Assembly: GCA_016859345.1 (NCBI GenBank)
Contig: CM029121.1
Coordinates: forward strand, 8,335,911 to 8,399,910
Direction: 5' to 3'
Length of the DNA stretch: 64,000 bases
Source: Istiophorus platypterus
Lineage: Eukaryota > Chordata > Actinopteri > Istiophoriformes > Istiophoridae
In this document: piece after piece, positions 1 to 37,700 of the stretch
How positions within the stretch are numbered: the stretch's first letter is position 1
How the letters are laid out: every line of letters begins with the position of its first letter
The notes under the pieces: model-generated
What the model was told of the DNA's origin: nothing
Databases searched by the model: none
The model's input: the letters and a program-made list of their open reading frames with translations, nothing else
Position numbers and translations under genes: made by a program

Positions 1-132
1 CAGCAGGCTGTCACGGGCTCCTTCTTCCTGAGTGCTGCTGCATGTTCAAACAACAGACATGAAACCAGGTTTTCCTCCTCTCTGTGTCCAACCTAATCCC
101 GTGGCTTCTGGGAACTGTGTACACAAGGGATA

Positions 133-25695
<25,563 letters not shown>

Positions 25696-26084
25696 CGCCC
25701 CTGTCTCTCTGTCCGTCCCCCCGTCGGTCTGCGGTTTCCCCCTATGTCTCTCCGCCGCTTTGGACAGAGCCACAGAGGCGGGCGGAGGCTGAGAGATACT
25801 GTATATCCGCCCCCACCCTCTCTCTCCTGGGAGCCAGGGCAGGCATGCAACGGAAATATAAAACGAAATGAAGAGTATTTACATTCGACTCCACAGTATT
25901 ATCATAGGCCCCTAATGACAGATTTACAGATCCATAGAATTATAAAGGCCATAGTGACTGTCGGGTGACTCCCTGCGATTGAAAATTAGGTCAGTGTTGT
26001 GTGGGAGACACTCAGCAAAATAAGGAGCGTCGTTTCTGCTTATTCATGGGAGAAAGGGCGCCACCTGTCCGCTGGTTTGTGGTT

Positions 26085-26123
26085 TCTATCTATCTATCTG
26101 TCTATCTATCTATCTATCTATCC

Positions 26124-26183
<60 letters not shown>

Positions 26184-26188
26184 GTCTG

Positions 26189-26243
<55 letters not shown>

Positions 26244-26244
26244 G

Positions 26245-26287
<43 letters not shown>

Positions 26288-26316
26288 GTCTGTCTATCTG
26301 TCTATCTATCTATCTG

Positions 26317-26368
<52 letters not shown>
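26085..26368. repeat. GATA/GACA tetranucleotide array
   Basis: About 71 units of TATC (GATA on the minus strand) with occasional TGTC (GACA) and one ATCC variant. It lies between the bicd1 promoter and the homeobox gene. It reads as long Tyr-Leu-Ser-Ile frames on the plus strand, which are artefacts. Confidence 0.98.
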
Positions 26369-27707
26369 AAGGACTAATTGCTATTAGGTACAAACAGAGA
26401 TGAAACAGGCAGTTCATAACATATAATAGATTTCCAGTGGGAGTATAAATGATAAAACAGAAAGTATTTCCATTCGTACAGCTCAGCAATAGGCCTTTAA
26501 TCACTGCAGAAATTCTTACTTATCATATTGTTGAAAAATCACATTACTGTCATAGGATGACTGTTCCTGACAAGCCCCCGTTTCTGATATAAGAATTTTC
26601 TGAGACGGAGAATTATAATTTTAATTTGCATCATCTAGATTTTTCAGCCCAGCAAATTTTGCTCTTTAAAACTTAAGTTTATGTGCTGAAAATTGCGAAG
26701 CTTTGGTTTATGATCTCATCTGTTTGTGTAAACTGAGAACATATTATAGAGGGCAATTTGTAATCAGAAATTTTATGAGGGAATCATGGTTACAAAAACG
26801 TGCTGAGGGTTTTTCGTTTGATGCTCTCCACCAACCATTGTTCTGTCCTCCTTCCCTCGCCCCTTCAGCCAGGAGTACAGTTTATCTTGCAGCATATTCT
26901 TCACATGCAATAAATGACGACGTGACCAGGGTGCACAAATTTAACTGCATTCAGAGTCTTGTTAAATGTAATCAGTTCCTGTACTGTCAAGTTAGCTATG
27001 CTACTGATAGTCACAGCAATACTGTTTTATCTTTCTTATAATTGGTAATTACTTGAAAAATGGCCTATGTAACACTTTCTGGAAGCAGCAGTTGTGAGTT
27101 GTTCATGTCACTTTGCACAGACAGGAAGCAGGTTTCAGGTTGAATGGGGAACAGATATTATTATTATGGGGAAGGCTGTTAGATATATTTACGGTACCCT
27201 TATGTGTAAAATTAACAAATAAAAAAAGATTAATTAAGGTATTGAAATACAAATTGTTCTTTGTGCTTTTTCATTTAAGAGCCATTTATTTACATATCTT
27301 TATAGCCCCAATATACAGTAATGTCGGTAATAATTATTTTCCCTTTGATCCTATTTGATAAGTTCCATAAATTTCCCAACTGACCCGTCAATAACCTCAA
27401 CTTACAATCCAAAATTAAGATAAGGACGGGTTGTCAGAAAGTCAAAGAGATGAACAGTTCATGGCAGCGCTGTATCTTATCTCTGACAAGGAACTGTGGT
27501 GTCATGAAAAAATCTGAGAGCTCCCCTGCACAGCAACACAGCGCAAATACAGCTCTCTACCGAGAAGCATGTCAAAGTATACTGATTGCTCTCAAACCTT
27601 GATCTGTGCAATACATCAGTACAGACTTATCACAAGGTCTTTTATTACAAAGAAGCCCAACTGAATGCTTTCAGTAGTCAGGTAGGATGTAAACACTGAA
27701 TATCAGC
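26369..27707. other. Intergenic DNA between bicd1 and the homeobox gene
   Basis: AT-rich, with no gene recognised. Small plus-strand frames (26703-27041, 27113-27358) look like chance openings. The two flanking genes share orientation, so this holds bicd1 upstream DNA and the homeobox gene's 3' flank. Confidence 0.6.
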
Positions 27708-27757
27708 TTTATTAGTAAATTTAAAAAGTGGACAGTTGCTACCATGCAAACTTTATT
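27708..27757 (-). other. Candidate polyadenylation signals of the homeobox gene
   Basis: Minus-strand AATAAA at 27757-27752 and again at 27713-27708, about 190 and 230 bases after the stop codon. Cleavage near here would give a short 3' UTR. Confidence 0.45.
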
Positions 27758-27944
27758 ACAGGAGGAAAGTACAGTATTTACAACTCATTTTGACAACTAA
27801 AGCTAAGTCATCAAAAAAAATACCATAGTTTACAGATCCCTGTCTAAAGTCATTTTGTGTATCACCAGAAGCTGATGATGATCTTTGTACCACATGTAAT
27901 TAATGAAGTAGAACAGTGTCATCGTTGAAAGAACACTGAAGGTG

Positions 27945-28106
27945 CTATCTATCTGTCCCAAGTGGATCAAAATAGAGAGTTCTGTAATTTGGGGAATGTT
28001 TGTCGGTCAGCATTGTCGGTGTTAATGTTGTTCTGAGGAAAGGCCTAGACTGAAGAGGTTTAGGTAAGCAGTATGGCAGCCAGCACGCTGCCTGCAGCTG
28101 GGGCTT
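27945..28106 (-). CDS. isx: Homeobox gene coding exon 5 (C-terminus)
   Basis: It follows acceptor TGCTCTTACAG and encodes 53 codons plus a TAG stop, starting KPQLQAACWLPYCLPKPLQ. It is Pro/Leu/Thr-rich, as in other short ISX tails. The exon is supported by phase and splice site, not by clear homology. Confidence 0.65.
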   Translation of the reverse strand, partial: KPQLQAACWLPYCLPKPLQSRPFLRTTLTPTMLTDKHSPNYRTLYFDPLGTDR

Positions 28107-29833
28107 CTGTAAGAGCAGAGAGAGTACATGAAAATGAGAAATGATTCATTGGACATTCCCACATACAGGACATTTCAACTAGTCATTTTTAGACATCATA
28201 GTGTGTCAGTCAGTAGTGTTTTGTTACCTCATAATAACAAGTCTCTTGACTGGGCAAATGTAAGTGCTGCCTGGTCATCAGCTCAAAGACCTTCAGTGTT
28301 TCGCCCTTTCTCCATTTGGCTCTGCGGTTCTGGAACCAAATCTGAAGTACAAACAACAGATGATGAATATATATATTTGAAGAACATATATATATATATA
28401 TAAATTTATCTGATGACTCAGCTTCAGTTGTCAAAACTTTATATATATATTTATATATATACTTTTATATCACTTTCAACCGAGAACAAATCATTCTGCA
28501 CACTAAAAATCACTGTGTAAAAGATTTGCCCAGGTCAATAGCATCATCGCAGTTCTGGACAAATGTTACCCAGCACCATTAGGTGGTTTTTATCGAGCCG
28601 GCCTAAGTGTTATTTTTTTATATAATTTTCTCTGTGCATGTGACATTAAAAAAGATACACTTATCATTATCAACCATTATCATATCCAAGTTTATAAAGA
28701 ACTACATTTCACATCCTTGTTTTTGGTCTAGTCTCTAGGTAAATAACCCTAACAGTAAAATAAACTGGGTCAAAACAACATCTGGGCTTGTGCAGTTTTA
28801 TAACCATGATAGAAAACAAATTAGGTCAATTTTGACCCAGTCTTTTGTAGTGTGTACATACACTGTTTTGTTGTGCAATGTGTCATTAATCATTTTGAAG
28901 GTAATGCCTTATGTAAGCAGCTGTCCAACGATCATCACTATTGTTCCACTAATTACTATTTAGTATCATCAGTCGATAGTTTGTGAGCATTTGCTGAATC
29001 GTTAGCAGCCCTAACAATTAAACCAATCCTCTTTAAGCGTATTATTGAACCCTATTACGAACAATGGCAAACTGTAAAGTGCCAGTTTTGTAAAAATAAC
29101 AATTACACTCAGACCACCAGTTAATTATCACAAACGATGAGCTGTATGTGTTCTACCTGTATCCGGCCCTCGGAGAGGTACAGGTAAGAGGCTAACTGTT
29201 CTCTGGTGATGACGTCTGGGTACTGAGTCTGCTGAAAGACTTTCTCCAGCTCCTGCACCTGGAACGGCGTGAAAGTGACCCTCGTTTGCCTCTTTTTCCT
29301 CTGACCTGTAAACAAATTATTCCATTGTCATCCTCGATCACAGCATCATTTACACGTGTATCTAAGCATGTTGCTCAGGGTCACAGTGAGTGTTTCTTGA
29401 TTTTTCCAAGCATAATGATACTCACTCATGCAGTCTGTGATGGCCTTCGGATATTCTTCAAGTATTCTAATTTGTGGAGTTTCTATAGACAGAGATAAAA
29501 TTTCAACATTAAAATGAACATATTTTTGGGGTCATATTTCAGTGCCACTTAGGCTATATGCTACAAACACTCTTGTGAGAGTTGATAAAAAGGGGTACAA
29601 AAAAAATACATACCTGCACATGAGGGCCGGTTGGATGCTTTGGTGTCCTCCTTGATTACAGACCAGTTGCGATGAACTCTCTTCTCTCTTCTGACATATG
29701 TGGGCCTCCTCAGTATCTCTTCGATGGAATGGGATAATTTTTTACATGGCTGAGATTCCATTTCCGGATCCACACGGGGGTTGTTCTCTGTTTCTTCTCG
29801 ATTCCGCATTTCCAGTAATTTACCCCCTACCAT
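27945..29833 (-). CDS. isx: Paired-like homeobox transcription factor, likely intestine-specific homeobox, 5 exons
   Basis: Joining 29833-29614, 29482-29426, 29305-29157, 28341-28228 and 28106-27945 gives 233 codons plus stop; human ISX is 245. The homeodomain starts RKKRQTRVTFTPFQVQELEK and ends QIWFQNRRAKWRK. Position 50 is Gln, there is no paired domain, and an intron splits it between positions 46 and 47, as is usual in paired-like genes. Upstream, CKKLSHSIEEILRRP resembles the ISX segment KKLSLSFSIEAILKRP, an eh1-like repressor motif. ISX is a nuclear factor of gut epithelium that, in mammals, represses the carotenoid genes BCO1 and SCARB1. The homeodomain also resembles ALX/ARX, but small size and the SIEEIL motif favour ISX. 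The first ATG (29833) has a weak context; in-frame ATGs at 29809 and 29761 are alternatives. Identity is inferred from motifs. Confidence 0.72.
28228..28341 (-). CDS. isx: Homeobox gene coding exon 4 (recognition helix)
   Basis: 38 codons in phase 0, starting IWFQNRRAKWRKGETLK, the DNA-recognition helix with Gln50 and Asn51. It then runs to CYYE before GAG|GTAACA. Confidence 0.88.
28385..28461. repeat. AT-rich simple repeats in a homeobox-gene intron
   Basis: Two TA dinucleotide runs (28385-28403 and 28441-28461) just upstream of the exon 4 acceptor on the minus strand. Confidence 0.8.
28462..29156. other. Remainder of the homeobox intron splitting the homeodomain
   Basis: Intronic DNA. A diverged family B repeat in minus orientation lies at about 28935-29015 (it ends with GTTAGCAGCCCTAA). 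Nothing else is recognised. Confidence 0.5.
29157..29305 (-). CDS. isx: Homeobox gene coding exon 3 (homeodomain helices 1-2)
   Basis: 149 bases, from acceptor TTTGTTTACAG to donor CAG|GTAGAA. It encodes the N-terminal arm and helices 1 and 2 through SEGRIQ. Confidence 0.9.
29426..29482 (-). CDS. isx: Homeobox gene coding exon 2 (small)
   Basis: 57 bases between TCTGTCTATAG and ATGA|GTGAGT, in phase 1 on both sides. It encodes about TPQIRILEEYPKAITDCM. It is needed to join exon 1 to the homeodomain in frame. Confidence 0.7.
   Translation of the reverse strand, partial: KLHKLEYLKNIRRPSQTA
29614..29833 (-). CDS. isx: Homeobox gene coding exon 1
   Basis: 73 codons plus one base, ending CAG|GTATGT. 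It encodes the N-terminal region with the eh1-like HSIEEIL motif and a basic stretch RREKRVHR. The start is uncertain among three in-frame ATGs; the third (MESQPCKK) aligns best with human ISX. Confidence 0.7.
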
Positions 29834-29880
29834 CAACACTTTTGTCCTTAGATGTCCAGTTATCAGACTTTATATGATAT
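29834..29880 (-). promoter_or_regulatory. Possible TATA box and GATA site upstream of the homeobox gene
   Basis: The minus strand has TATAAA at 29874-29869, followed by a CTGATAACTG GATA-type site, 36 bases before the first ATG. If the TATA box is used, transcription would start very close to 29845, which would favour one of the downstream ATGs. Motif-only evidence. Confidence 0.3.
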
Positions 29881-30513
29881 ATAAGTCTTCTCTCACGAAC
29901 ACCTCTCAGTCTAATAAAACAAACTTGTCCTCTGACCTCTTCCTCTCCTCTCTGGTCTCTATGTTGCACTCCAGTCTCTGCAAGGTGAAGACAGTAAGCC
30001 TGTCCTCCCTCTCCTGTCAGCCTGCATTTGACCTGCATCACATGGTCATCATTTGGGAGGAGCAACTGGCAGAATATAACAGCATTCTTCTTGGAAAACC
30101 TCAGTAATCAGTACCCATTCATGTCAAAGTTTTTTTTTTTTTTTTTCCAGTGACCCAAAAGAACTGCTAATTTAAGGCATACTCATAGTAAATATGTAAA
30201 CTTGATATTATAATCTGCCCTTGTCAATGCTCCATACACAGAGTTTACTGGACTTAAGTTTTCTCTGCAACAAGCACATAAGAAAAAATTCTTGCATTGT
30301 AAGAATAGTCTCAAATAAAATCCCTGTGGTTGTGTAGCTTGATTAAAAACCTAGACAACATTCAACTATGAAACATATTTAAATTCGCTTCTCTTTCTTA
30401 TCACCTCATTTATTGGGAGGCTAATCTTTATCTCCTTGGCCTCCCTATGCCCCCTCACACTTCAGTTCACCTTTCATAGACACTGGAAACACAAGCTGTT
30501 AGTGACACCTTGT

Positions 30514-30563
30514 GGTGTGTGTGCATGTGTGTGTGTGTGTGTGTGTGTGTGTGGGGGGGGGGG
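30514..30563. repeat. TG microsatellite ending in a G run
   Basis: TG units up to 30552 followed directly by eleven G. The same arrangement recurs at 48198-48248. Confidence 0.93.
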
Positions 30564-32824
30564 TGATGACTAATGTGTTCAGTAAGTCTCCATCTAGTGG
30601 TTCTGGCTCTTCAGTGCATTCGGGTTTGATTCTTTAGAGTCTTCCTGTATATTATAATAAAGATCACGTTATGTTATTAGTCCTTTTTTACAGTCGATAT
30701 GTCATAGCAAGAATAACTCGGGTTAATTTAATAACATTAATGATGGCTGTATTTTTCAGTGCTGGCTCATTTTAAGGGCTCACTCAGACACCTATTGGGA
30801 TCTGAGCCATTGCTTATGTTATTAATTACACCTTTGCTTTTCCTGAGCACTCTAAAGCTTTGAAGTTTATTCTGCAGTAATGATAGGGGAAGTAAAGTAG
30901 TAATTGATTACAGAAATAAGACCAGATTTTCACTTCATCATGACAGTGAATCCCGTCGGTGTTACTGTTTTCTACTTCCCTGATCAGTGATGAGTCTCTT
31001 GCAGTCTGTAGATAGTCCGGCTTGAAGCCATGTGTGGACATGATCAAACAGAACAAAAATTGTACTTAATTGAAAGGGAAGCTTGCAGCTAATTCTCGAT
31101 GACCAATCTTCACATGACCATGTAGGTGGTGCTGAATTGCTTCATACCCAGTGCGCAATACTGTTGTATGCACTCTTCACTTTTGCTTTTATACAAAGAT
31201 TCTTATTTTCATATATGTGTAGAGTGTCATATTTTATTTATGCTTAACCCCATCTTTATTTATCTTTTATCTCATATTCTATATTTTATGTGATGTTTAT
31301 ACTCTTATTGCTAAACTGACCTGTTTTTCTCTTCCAACGTGTTTAATCGTACCGTTGACCATGTGTTGAGCTACACATGACATTATATGAATATAAATAT
31401 TGTTTTCCATCACTGATGACCGTGGAAACAAAGATCGAGCTTCTTGAAGCAATTTAAATGCACTCAAAGCTCCACTCTTTGAAAGGTCACAGGATTCAGT
31501 GAGATGCCGGATCAGGGCCCAAACATCTCGACTCAGGCAGTTCTTATAAATGATATCACTGTCTCCCAGGTTGCCTCTCCTCAGGACTGCCAAGCATGCT
31601 ACAGTAAGAATAATGACTTCATTGTTTTTGAGGACTCATTTTGTTTCTTCAATGATGCAATATTATTTTACATAACTTTATTGCCTAGCTAAACCTGATC
31701 ATTTCCCCTGAGTGATATACTTTGTTATTACGAGAAATAACTCTTATTGAAGCAACATGACTTGGCAGTTTTATTATTGCAATATCAAACATATAAAAAA
31801 TATGTCATGAAAGCACCTTATAATAAGGAAAAAACAAACAAACAAAAAACAAAAAAAAAAAAAGGCTGTCTCACATACTGGTCATCAGAGCACATTTTGC
31901 AATGGAGGAAATGCAGTTTCCTGGTCCACAAAGTGATGGATTGCACATTGCCAAGAACACCATCGCTTTGGCTTAATGTGATCATGTGTGTCTGACTTAC
32001 AGTCTGACGCAAAAACTGATAGGACTGAAATGATCAGCGACAGGTTATGGTTTAATACAGACAGAAAGAAAGATCATACTTATTTCTTCACTAAATTGAC
32101 CATGCTTTGGTGATTGGACACACATTCGCAAAGACGGTTCAGGTCAGGTTAGGCAGAGTTTGGATTAGACAGCTTTAATGGACAGATGACAGCAATGGCT
32201 TGGCTGCTTATTACTGACAGTTCAACCACTCACTGTGAAGGTAAAACACATGTGAAACATTGTTAACATAAATATACATATCCATAAGATATATAATAAT
32301 AATAATCATAAATTTGGCTTAATTCAGATTTTACAGGGCAATTTAAAAGAATGCTCCAATCCCAGACCTTCACCACCTGACATGTGATGGATCCTTACGG
32401 TCACACAGTCACATGCATACAGTGGGCTGTAGAAGACCTCATGATGCCCCTGCTCTGATTCTCTCTTTACTTCGCCAGTTTCATGTGAGTTCAATTTCCT
32501 GTAACTATTTTATTTGGTGCATTTTTTTTCAAGCTCCCATTCCTATTATCTGTACAGTCCACAAGAGTCAAAACAGAAGCTTTCTCATAGTATTCTGTAA
32601 CTTAAACTTGCTTGTTGATCCCTACTCAGGCTTTTGAATCAATATATACCTGGAGTATTCCCTGGCATTATGAGGAACATTGAATAAAATAATGTTACAG
32701 ATAATAATCAGTCAGACATTGCTGTAGAGATGGCAATGTCGATTAACTGATTGGCCGTCACCTCAATAACTATTAATAACTTGATAAACTTCATACATAT
32801 AAGTAATAATAACAATGACTATTT
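30564..32824. other. Intergenic DNA between the homeobox gene and the transporter, with exon-like open frames
   Basis: No known gene. Three minus-strand open stretches stand out (about 31868-32000, 31321-31598 and 30829-31056). The middle one is bounded by TTCTTACTGTAG and AAACAG|GTCAGT. I do not recognise the peptides, and they could be chance. Confidence 0.35.
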
Positions 32825-32965
32825 GATAGGTTGTCATGAATTTCTTTAAAGACGTTCATGGACCCCAGATGATGAAGCGCTCTGACTTTCTCTGATCCCC
32901 TGACTTTACCTCTAGCAGCACCATAAGGTTGACATTTGCGGTTTTGAGTGAAATGTCTCAACAAG
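32825..32965 (-). repeat. Teleost interspersed repeat (family C tail)
   Basis: It reads TCATGGACCCCAGATGATGA, then CCCCTGACTTTACCTCTAGC and GTTTTGAGTGAAATGTCTCA. This is a common fish repeat whose other pieces lie at 45208, 53668, 56890 and 58222. Confidence 0.6.
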
Positions 32966-34368
32966 AAATAAATGGACTAGCACTGAGACATTGTACATAC
33001 ACTTGTGTCCCCTTCAGGATGTTATAATAACTTTGGCCCCTGTCACATTTCATCTAGTGCCATAATCAGTGTTAAAAATTTGATTTGTCAAATACTTTGG
33101 TTAATGTCTAAACACATTTCCATCAGCCTCACCTTTACTTTCATGTTGAAACATTGTAAAGATTATACCAGTATATATAGATGATACATGACCGTAGGGC
33201 CTTATACATTTGAAATACTGTGTACTATACAAGGACTGGCAACACATTGAAAATCATGAGATTCATGAAATCTGTACCACATCATAATGAACTCCATTTC
33301 TCTTAACTCAAAAGAGGTTGATTGTAATGACTGCACATTTAATGTATTGACATATAAAAAGAGTATCTAATAAACTGCAAAAGTAATAGTATGAGAACCT
33401 TTAGGTGGTAGTGTTCAGACATTATGTGAAGTTGATGTGACTGTGCCTGGGAATGAGCCGATAAGGTGTTGCTTTTGAGTAGTTTTGCACTTCAGAGCCT
33501 GTTGCTGTTGCTGTCGTGAAAATAGCCCAGATACCTACAAAAGTATTGTGATGCTGAATTTCCTCTGCTGCAACAGGAATGCTGGTTTGGCCCCCTTAAC
33601 TAAGTAGATGTGGGCTGCTATCAAACTCTTGATTTAGATTTATAATCCAATTTAATCTAATATCATTGTCGGGGAACATAGAGCTGTGCGGTAAATTAGG
33701 AAATGAGGTTAACATTTACTGAACATTAACCCATCATCAGTAACAGCTTTGTACCATGTGATAGTTTAGCAACATGTGATGGTCATGGATATTTTCCCTC
33801 CCAAAACAAATATTTGAGAAGGACAGCAGACCGGAAAGGACAGGACAGAACTTTTTCTACGTGTCCAGTACCTCTGAATTGGACTTTCCAGTGGCTGAAA
33901 CTACAGGCCAGAGCAAACCGTGAGTATTGCTTAGAAGATCTAGCCCTCGGGAGAAGAGAAGTACTCATTTTTTAAATTCTTTTTCAGGCTGCTGAAGGGC
34001 TCTAGCTATGACATTAAGAGACTTGTGTGTTTTAGAGAGATGGAGAAAGAGAAGAAAACATATCTGGGGGGGAGCTCCTGCCTGCCAGATGCTGGTTGGT
34101 CAGCTGCTGTTACTGTTGTAATTGGGTTCACATGAGCTGCTAGTGGGACTCATTTCAAACAAAAGGCTCAGCAGTATCAAATCTGAAATCTGCTCCTTCC
34201 TACTATGATGCCCTCCGCACCCCATCCGCACTTCGACTTCCTGGATCTCTCTGTTTTCTGTCATACTCTCTCCCCATGTTCCCTCCCCTCTGACCAACGT
34301 TTTGTCACATTTCTGTTTTGTTTGCTGGCTTAGAAGACCACTACCTGAGCCTGTAGGCTGAAGCCGAC
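32966..34368. other. Upstream region of the SLC23 transporter
   Basis: AT-rich to about 33.8 kb, more mixed nearer the gene. It presumably contains the promoter and possibly a non-coding first exon, but no TATA box or CpG island marks the start site. Confidence 0.4.
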
Positions 34369-34416
34369 ATGGCTTCAGAAGCGGAAGGAAATGGTCTTGA
34401 CAACTATGCGTTTGCA
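34369..34416 (+). CDS. slc23a4: slc23a4 coding exon 1
   Basis: Start codon in GCCGACATGG, then 16 codons (MASEAEGNGLDNYAFA) before a GCA|GTGAGT donor. It encodes part of the cytosolic N-terminus. Confidence 0.8.
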
Positions 34417-34696
34417 GTGAGTATAACCTTTATTTAAATTTTCCAACTAAACGTTTTAGTATTTTACATTTTCTTGTGAAGCTTTTTACTTTGATTTTGA
34501 AATGTAAAATATGTCATTTACCACTTGGTTAATTATCACATTCCAGAATCCTAGATGTTAATAATCATAAGAAAATCCAGTAATTTCAATTGTAGGAATG
34601 TGAATACATTTGAATTGTATGTATGTACTTTACGCTACATAGAATTTCTAGCAAAATATCATCATGCTGTTTAATCAGAGAAAAAGAAGCAAAGTT

Positions 34697-34775
<79 letters not shown>

Positions 34776-37700
34776 ACTTGTTGATTTTGTGTTTTTGTGG
34801 TTTCAGAAATCTTCAGCACTTCTAATAAGTAACTGTTTTTGGAAATAATTCTTGCTTTGAACATGACAAGAAACATGTAATCCTGCTATTGAAAATTATT
34901 ACTCATCTGACTGTTGCTTTTAATTTTCAAACTGCCCTATAATGTCTAGGATGTGACAAAAAATATTAATTTATCATGACAATTATTCATTTTATGGCTG
35001 CTAGAAAGTCATGAGCTAACATACATTCGACCAGATTGCCTTACTCTTATTTATTAAGAGAGGACAATTGATGGTCTAGTCGAAGTTGTGCTGGATAAAC
35101 GAGTGTATAAGCGGGATTAGGTATTCTGTTGTTGTTTTCTGTTTTGAGATTTGACCCATATCACAAAAACAGATGGCCACAAACCAAAACAGACATCTGC
35201 AACATGCCGTCATTTCATATGTATCTTTAACTGACCTCTGTCTGCCTGTCTGTCTTATTAATTGAAGCATGAAGGACGCTTCTGTGATCTACCTGACACA
35301 AAAAAAGGAGAACTGGATTCCTCCATGGATGGAGATGGCAACAAGCTAGCATATTGTGTAACAGATGTACCTCCTTGGTACCTGTGCATCATTCTAGGCA
35401 TCCAGGTATGTCAGCAAAGGGATTGTAAAATGAACCATACCTGATTAAGAGCCTGTGTACCATAGTTTCTGATTTGATATAACAATACAAATAGTCTGAC
35501 CACGGTGTCATGAGAGCGTCCGTTTAACATTTCCTTCATGGTTGGTTAGGCTTGGTTTCATCTAAGTAGGCCTGACTGTGAAATTTGCTTCAGATACAGT
35601 TGAGATGGCACAGTTAGAGTTTATTTTGTGCATTTGGCAGCTGTGATCACTCAAACTTTCCTCAGGGGTTGGTCCTGACTGAATCATATTCGCCCATATA
35701 AACAATTTGGTTTTCTCTTTTACATCATCTTACCGTTCTTATAGCATTTATCACATCTCATTCTAACGTATTGGACAGGCTTTACACTTACAGCACTTAC
35801 ATAGTATTTTCCAGTGTTTTACAAAAATGCACAGTCAATTTGTGTTTAGATAATATTACCTTGTTGCTGAGGCAGATTATTCCCCCAGAGCATAAGAAAT
35901 GTCAGGTTATTTTTCGCATCTGTACATCAATCATAAAATAAATGTATCTCTTGATATTTTTCCTGTCTTTTCTCTATCAGCACTGTTTGACTGCGTTTGG
36001 AGGTATCATCGCCATCCCGTTAATCTTGTCTCAGGGGTTGTGTCTGCAATATGACGGCCTCACACAAAGCCACCTCATCAGTACCATCTTCTTTGTCTCT
36101 GGTATTTGCACTCTGTTGCAAGTTACCTTTGGCATTAGGTAAGAAACATAGAAAAGGAAAAGTAGTTAATGAGCAAGAAGATACTTGTTGGATGGTGGGG
36201 TGGGGTAAAATATTTGGTTTGGTTAATTAGAGATGGTTGGACTCAGTGCTAAGGTTAATTTACATGAATTCACTGGTTAGGCTCTTTTCATGCCGTCTTG
36301 GTCTTTGCTTTTACACAAACTGAGCAGTACAGCCGGGTGCATTAAAGTGGAATTAACCATGCTGCTCCTTCTGATTAAACAAGCAGAACAGAACAACCTC
36401 TCAGATTTACTTCTTAACCTCTTTTGAACTGTGAGGCTTGCCAAACTCAGTACACTCCCTCAGCCGTGAACAGTGGAGTATTTACTGTGTTAGTTGTTAA
36501 TGCTTCTCATTAAGGGATTATCAGAGAAGTGGAGTATCAAATGGCTGAGCTTTAACATAGAGATGCTTCCAAATGTTACGGTATTCTGAGCCTTGATTAA
36601 GACTTTACGGCTTTAACAGCGTTTTGTGCTATACCCTACCTTGATACTATGCCTTAATGTCAAGATATTTAACATTTTTGATGTTCTTTGTACTGCATGT
36701 CAACTCATGTATGATACAATAAGATACAATATGATATTAGCATCAAAGAAAGTCTTGTGTGAAATGAAAACTAAAAACTAAAACCATGTTTAGGAACTCT
36801 GAACTTGAACTAAGCTTGTGCAAACTCAGCCTGGCTGAATATTGGTGTCACAGTAGGATTAGGGAAAGAATTTCCATCTTATTATGTTTGGAATCCAGTT
36901 CTTGCTAAATCCACATTCCCCTGGTTTAGCACCACTGATGCTTTCTTTTCTCTCTCCGAATACCTGGAGGTCAGCCATAAGTAAAACAGTTTGTTTGTTA
37001 AATTGCAATGTTCTGTTCAACAGAAACTAAAAGGAAAAACTAATTATTTTCATCCCTTAGGAAGAAAACATTACAAGCTCCAATCTTACTTTCTATCTAT
37101 TAGTCTTTACTATTCCCTTGAGTTTTTTATGTTTTCCCACAGAAATGCTCATAATGGGGATTATTATATAGCAAATGACTTTAATTCACTTAATCTCTCA
37201 TATTCTAGCAGCTTGTCTTTTAAGGGAGTCACTCTCTATCTTCACATGATTTAAATTAACCATCTTATCATGTGCAATTGAAAGAAAAAGCCCCCAATTT
37301 TTAGATAATCATAATAGGCCACAATCAGTGAGTCTAGCTGTACTTGTCACCCCAAACAATCTTTCACAATATCTGATATCTGATGGTGTATGACCTGCCT
37401 AGAAAGGCTCCTGTCCTGACATCATATCTGTCTGGCTTCCTTCTCTTGACTCCTCACCTCCCCAATGTATCTTAATCATCTTTTTTTCCAGGCTGCCCAT
37501 TCTCCAAGGCGGCACATTCACGTTGTTGGCCCCTTCCATGGCGATGCTTTCCATGCCAGAGTGGAACTGCCCTGCTTGGACCCAGAATTCAAGCCTAGTC
37601 AACACCACCTCCACAGAATTCATAGGCGTGTGGCAGAGCCGAATGAGAGCAGTATGTAAACCATCTATTCCTTTTAATCATAACTTAAAGCATAACTCAC

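Noticed and set aside
25771..25773. Upstream in-frame ATG as the bicd1 start
   Set aside because: It would add 26 residues (MALSKAAERHRG...) not found in BICD1 homologues; the ATG at 25695 has better context and matches the family N-terminus.
26001..26403. Plus-strand frames of 122-134 codons rich in Tyr-Leu-Ser-Ile
   Set aside because: They are translations of the GATA microsatellite.
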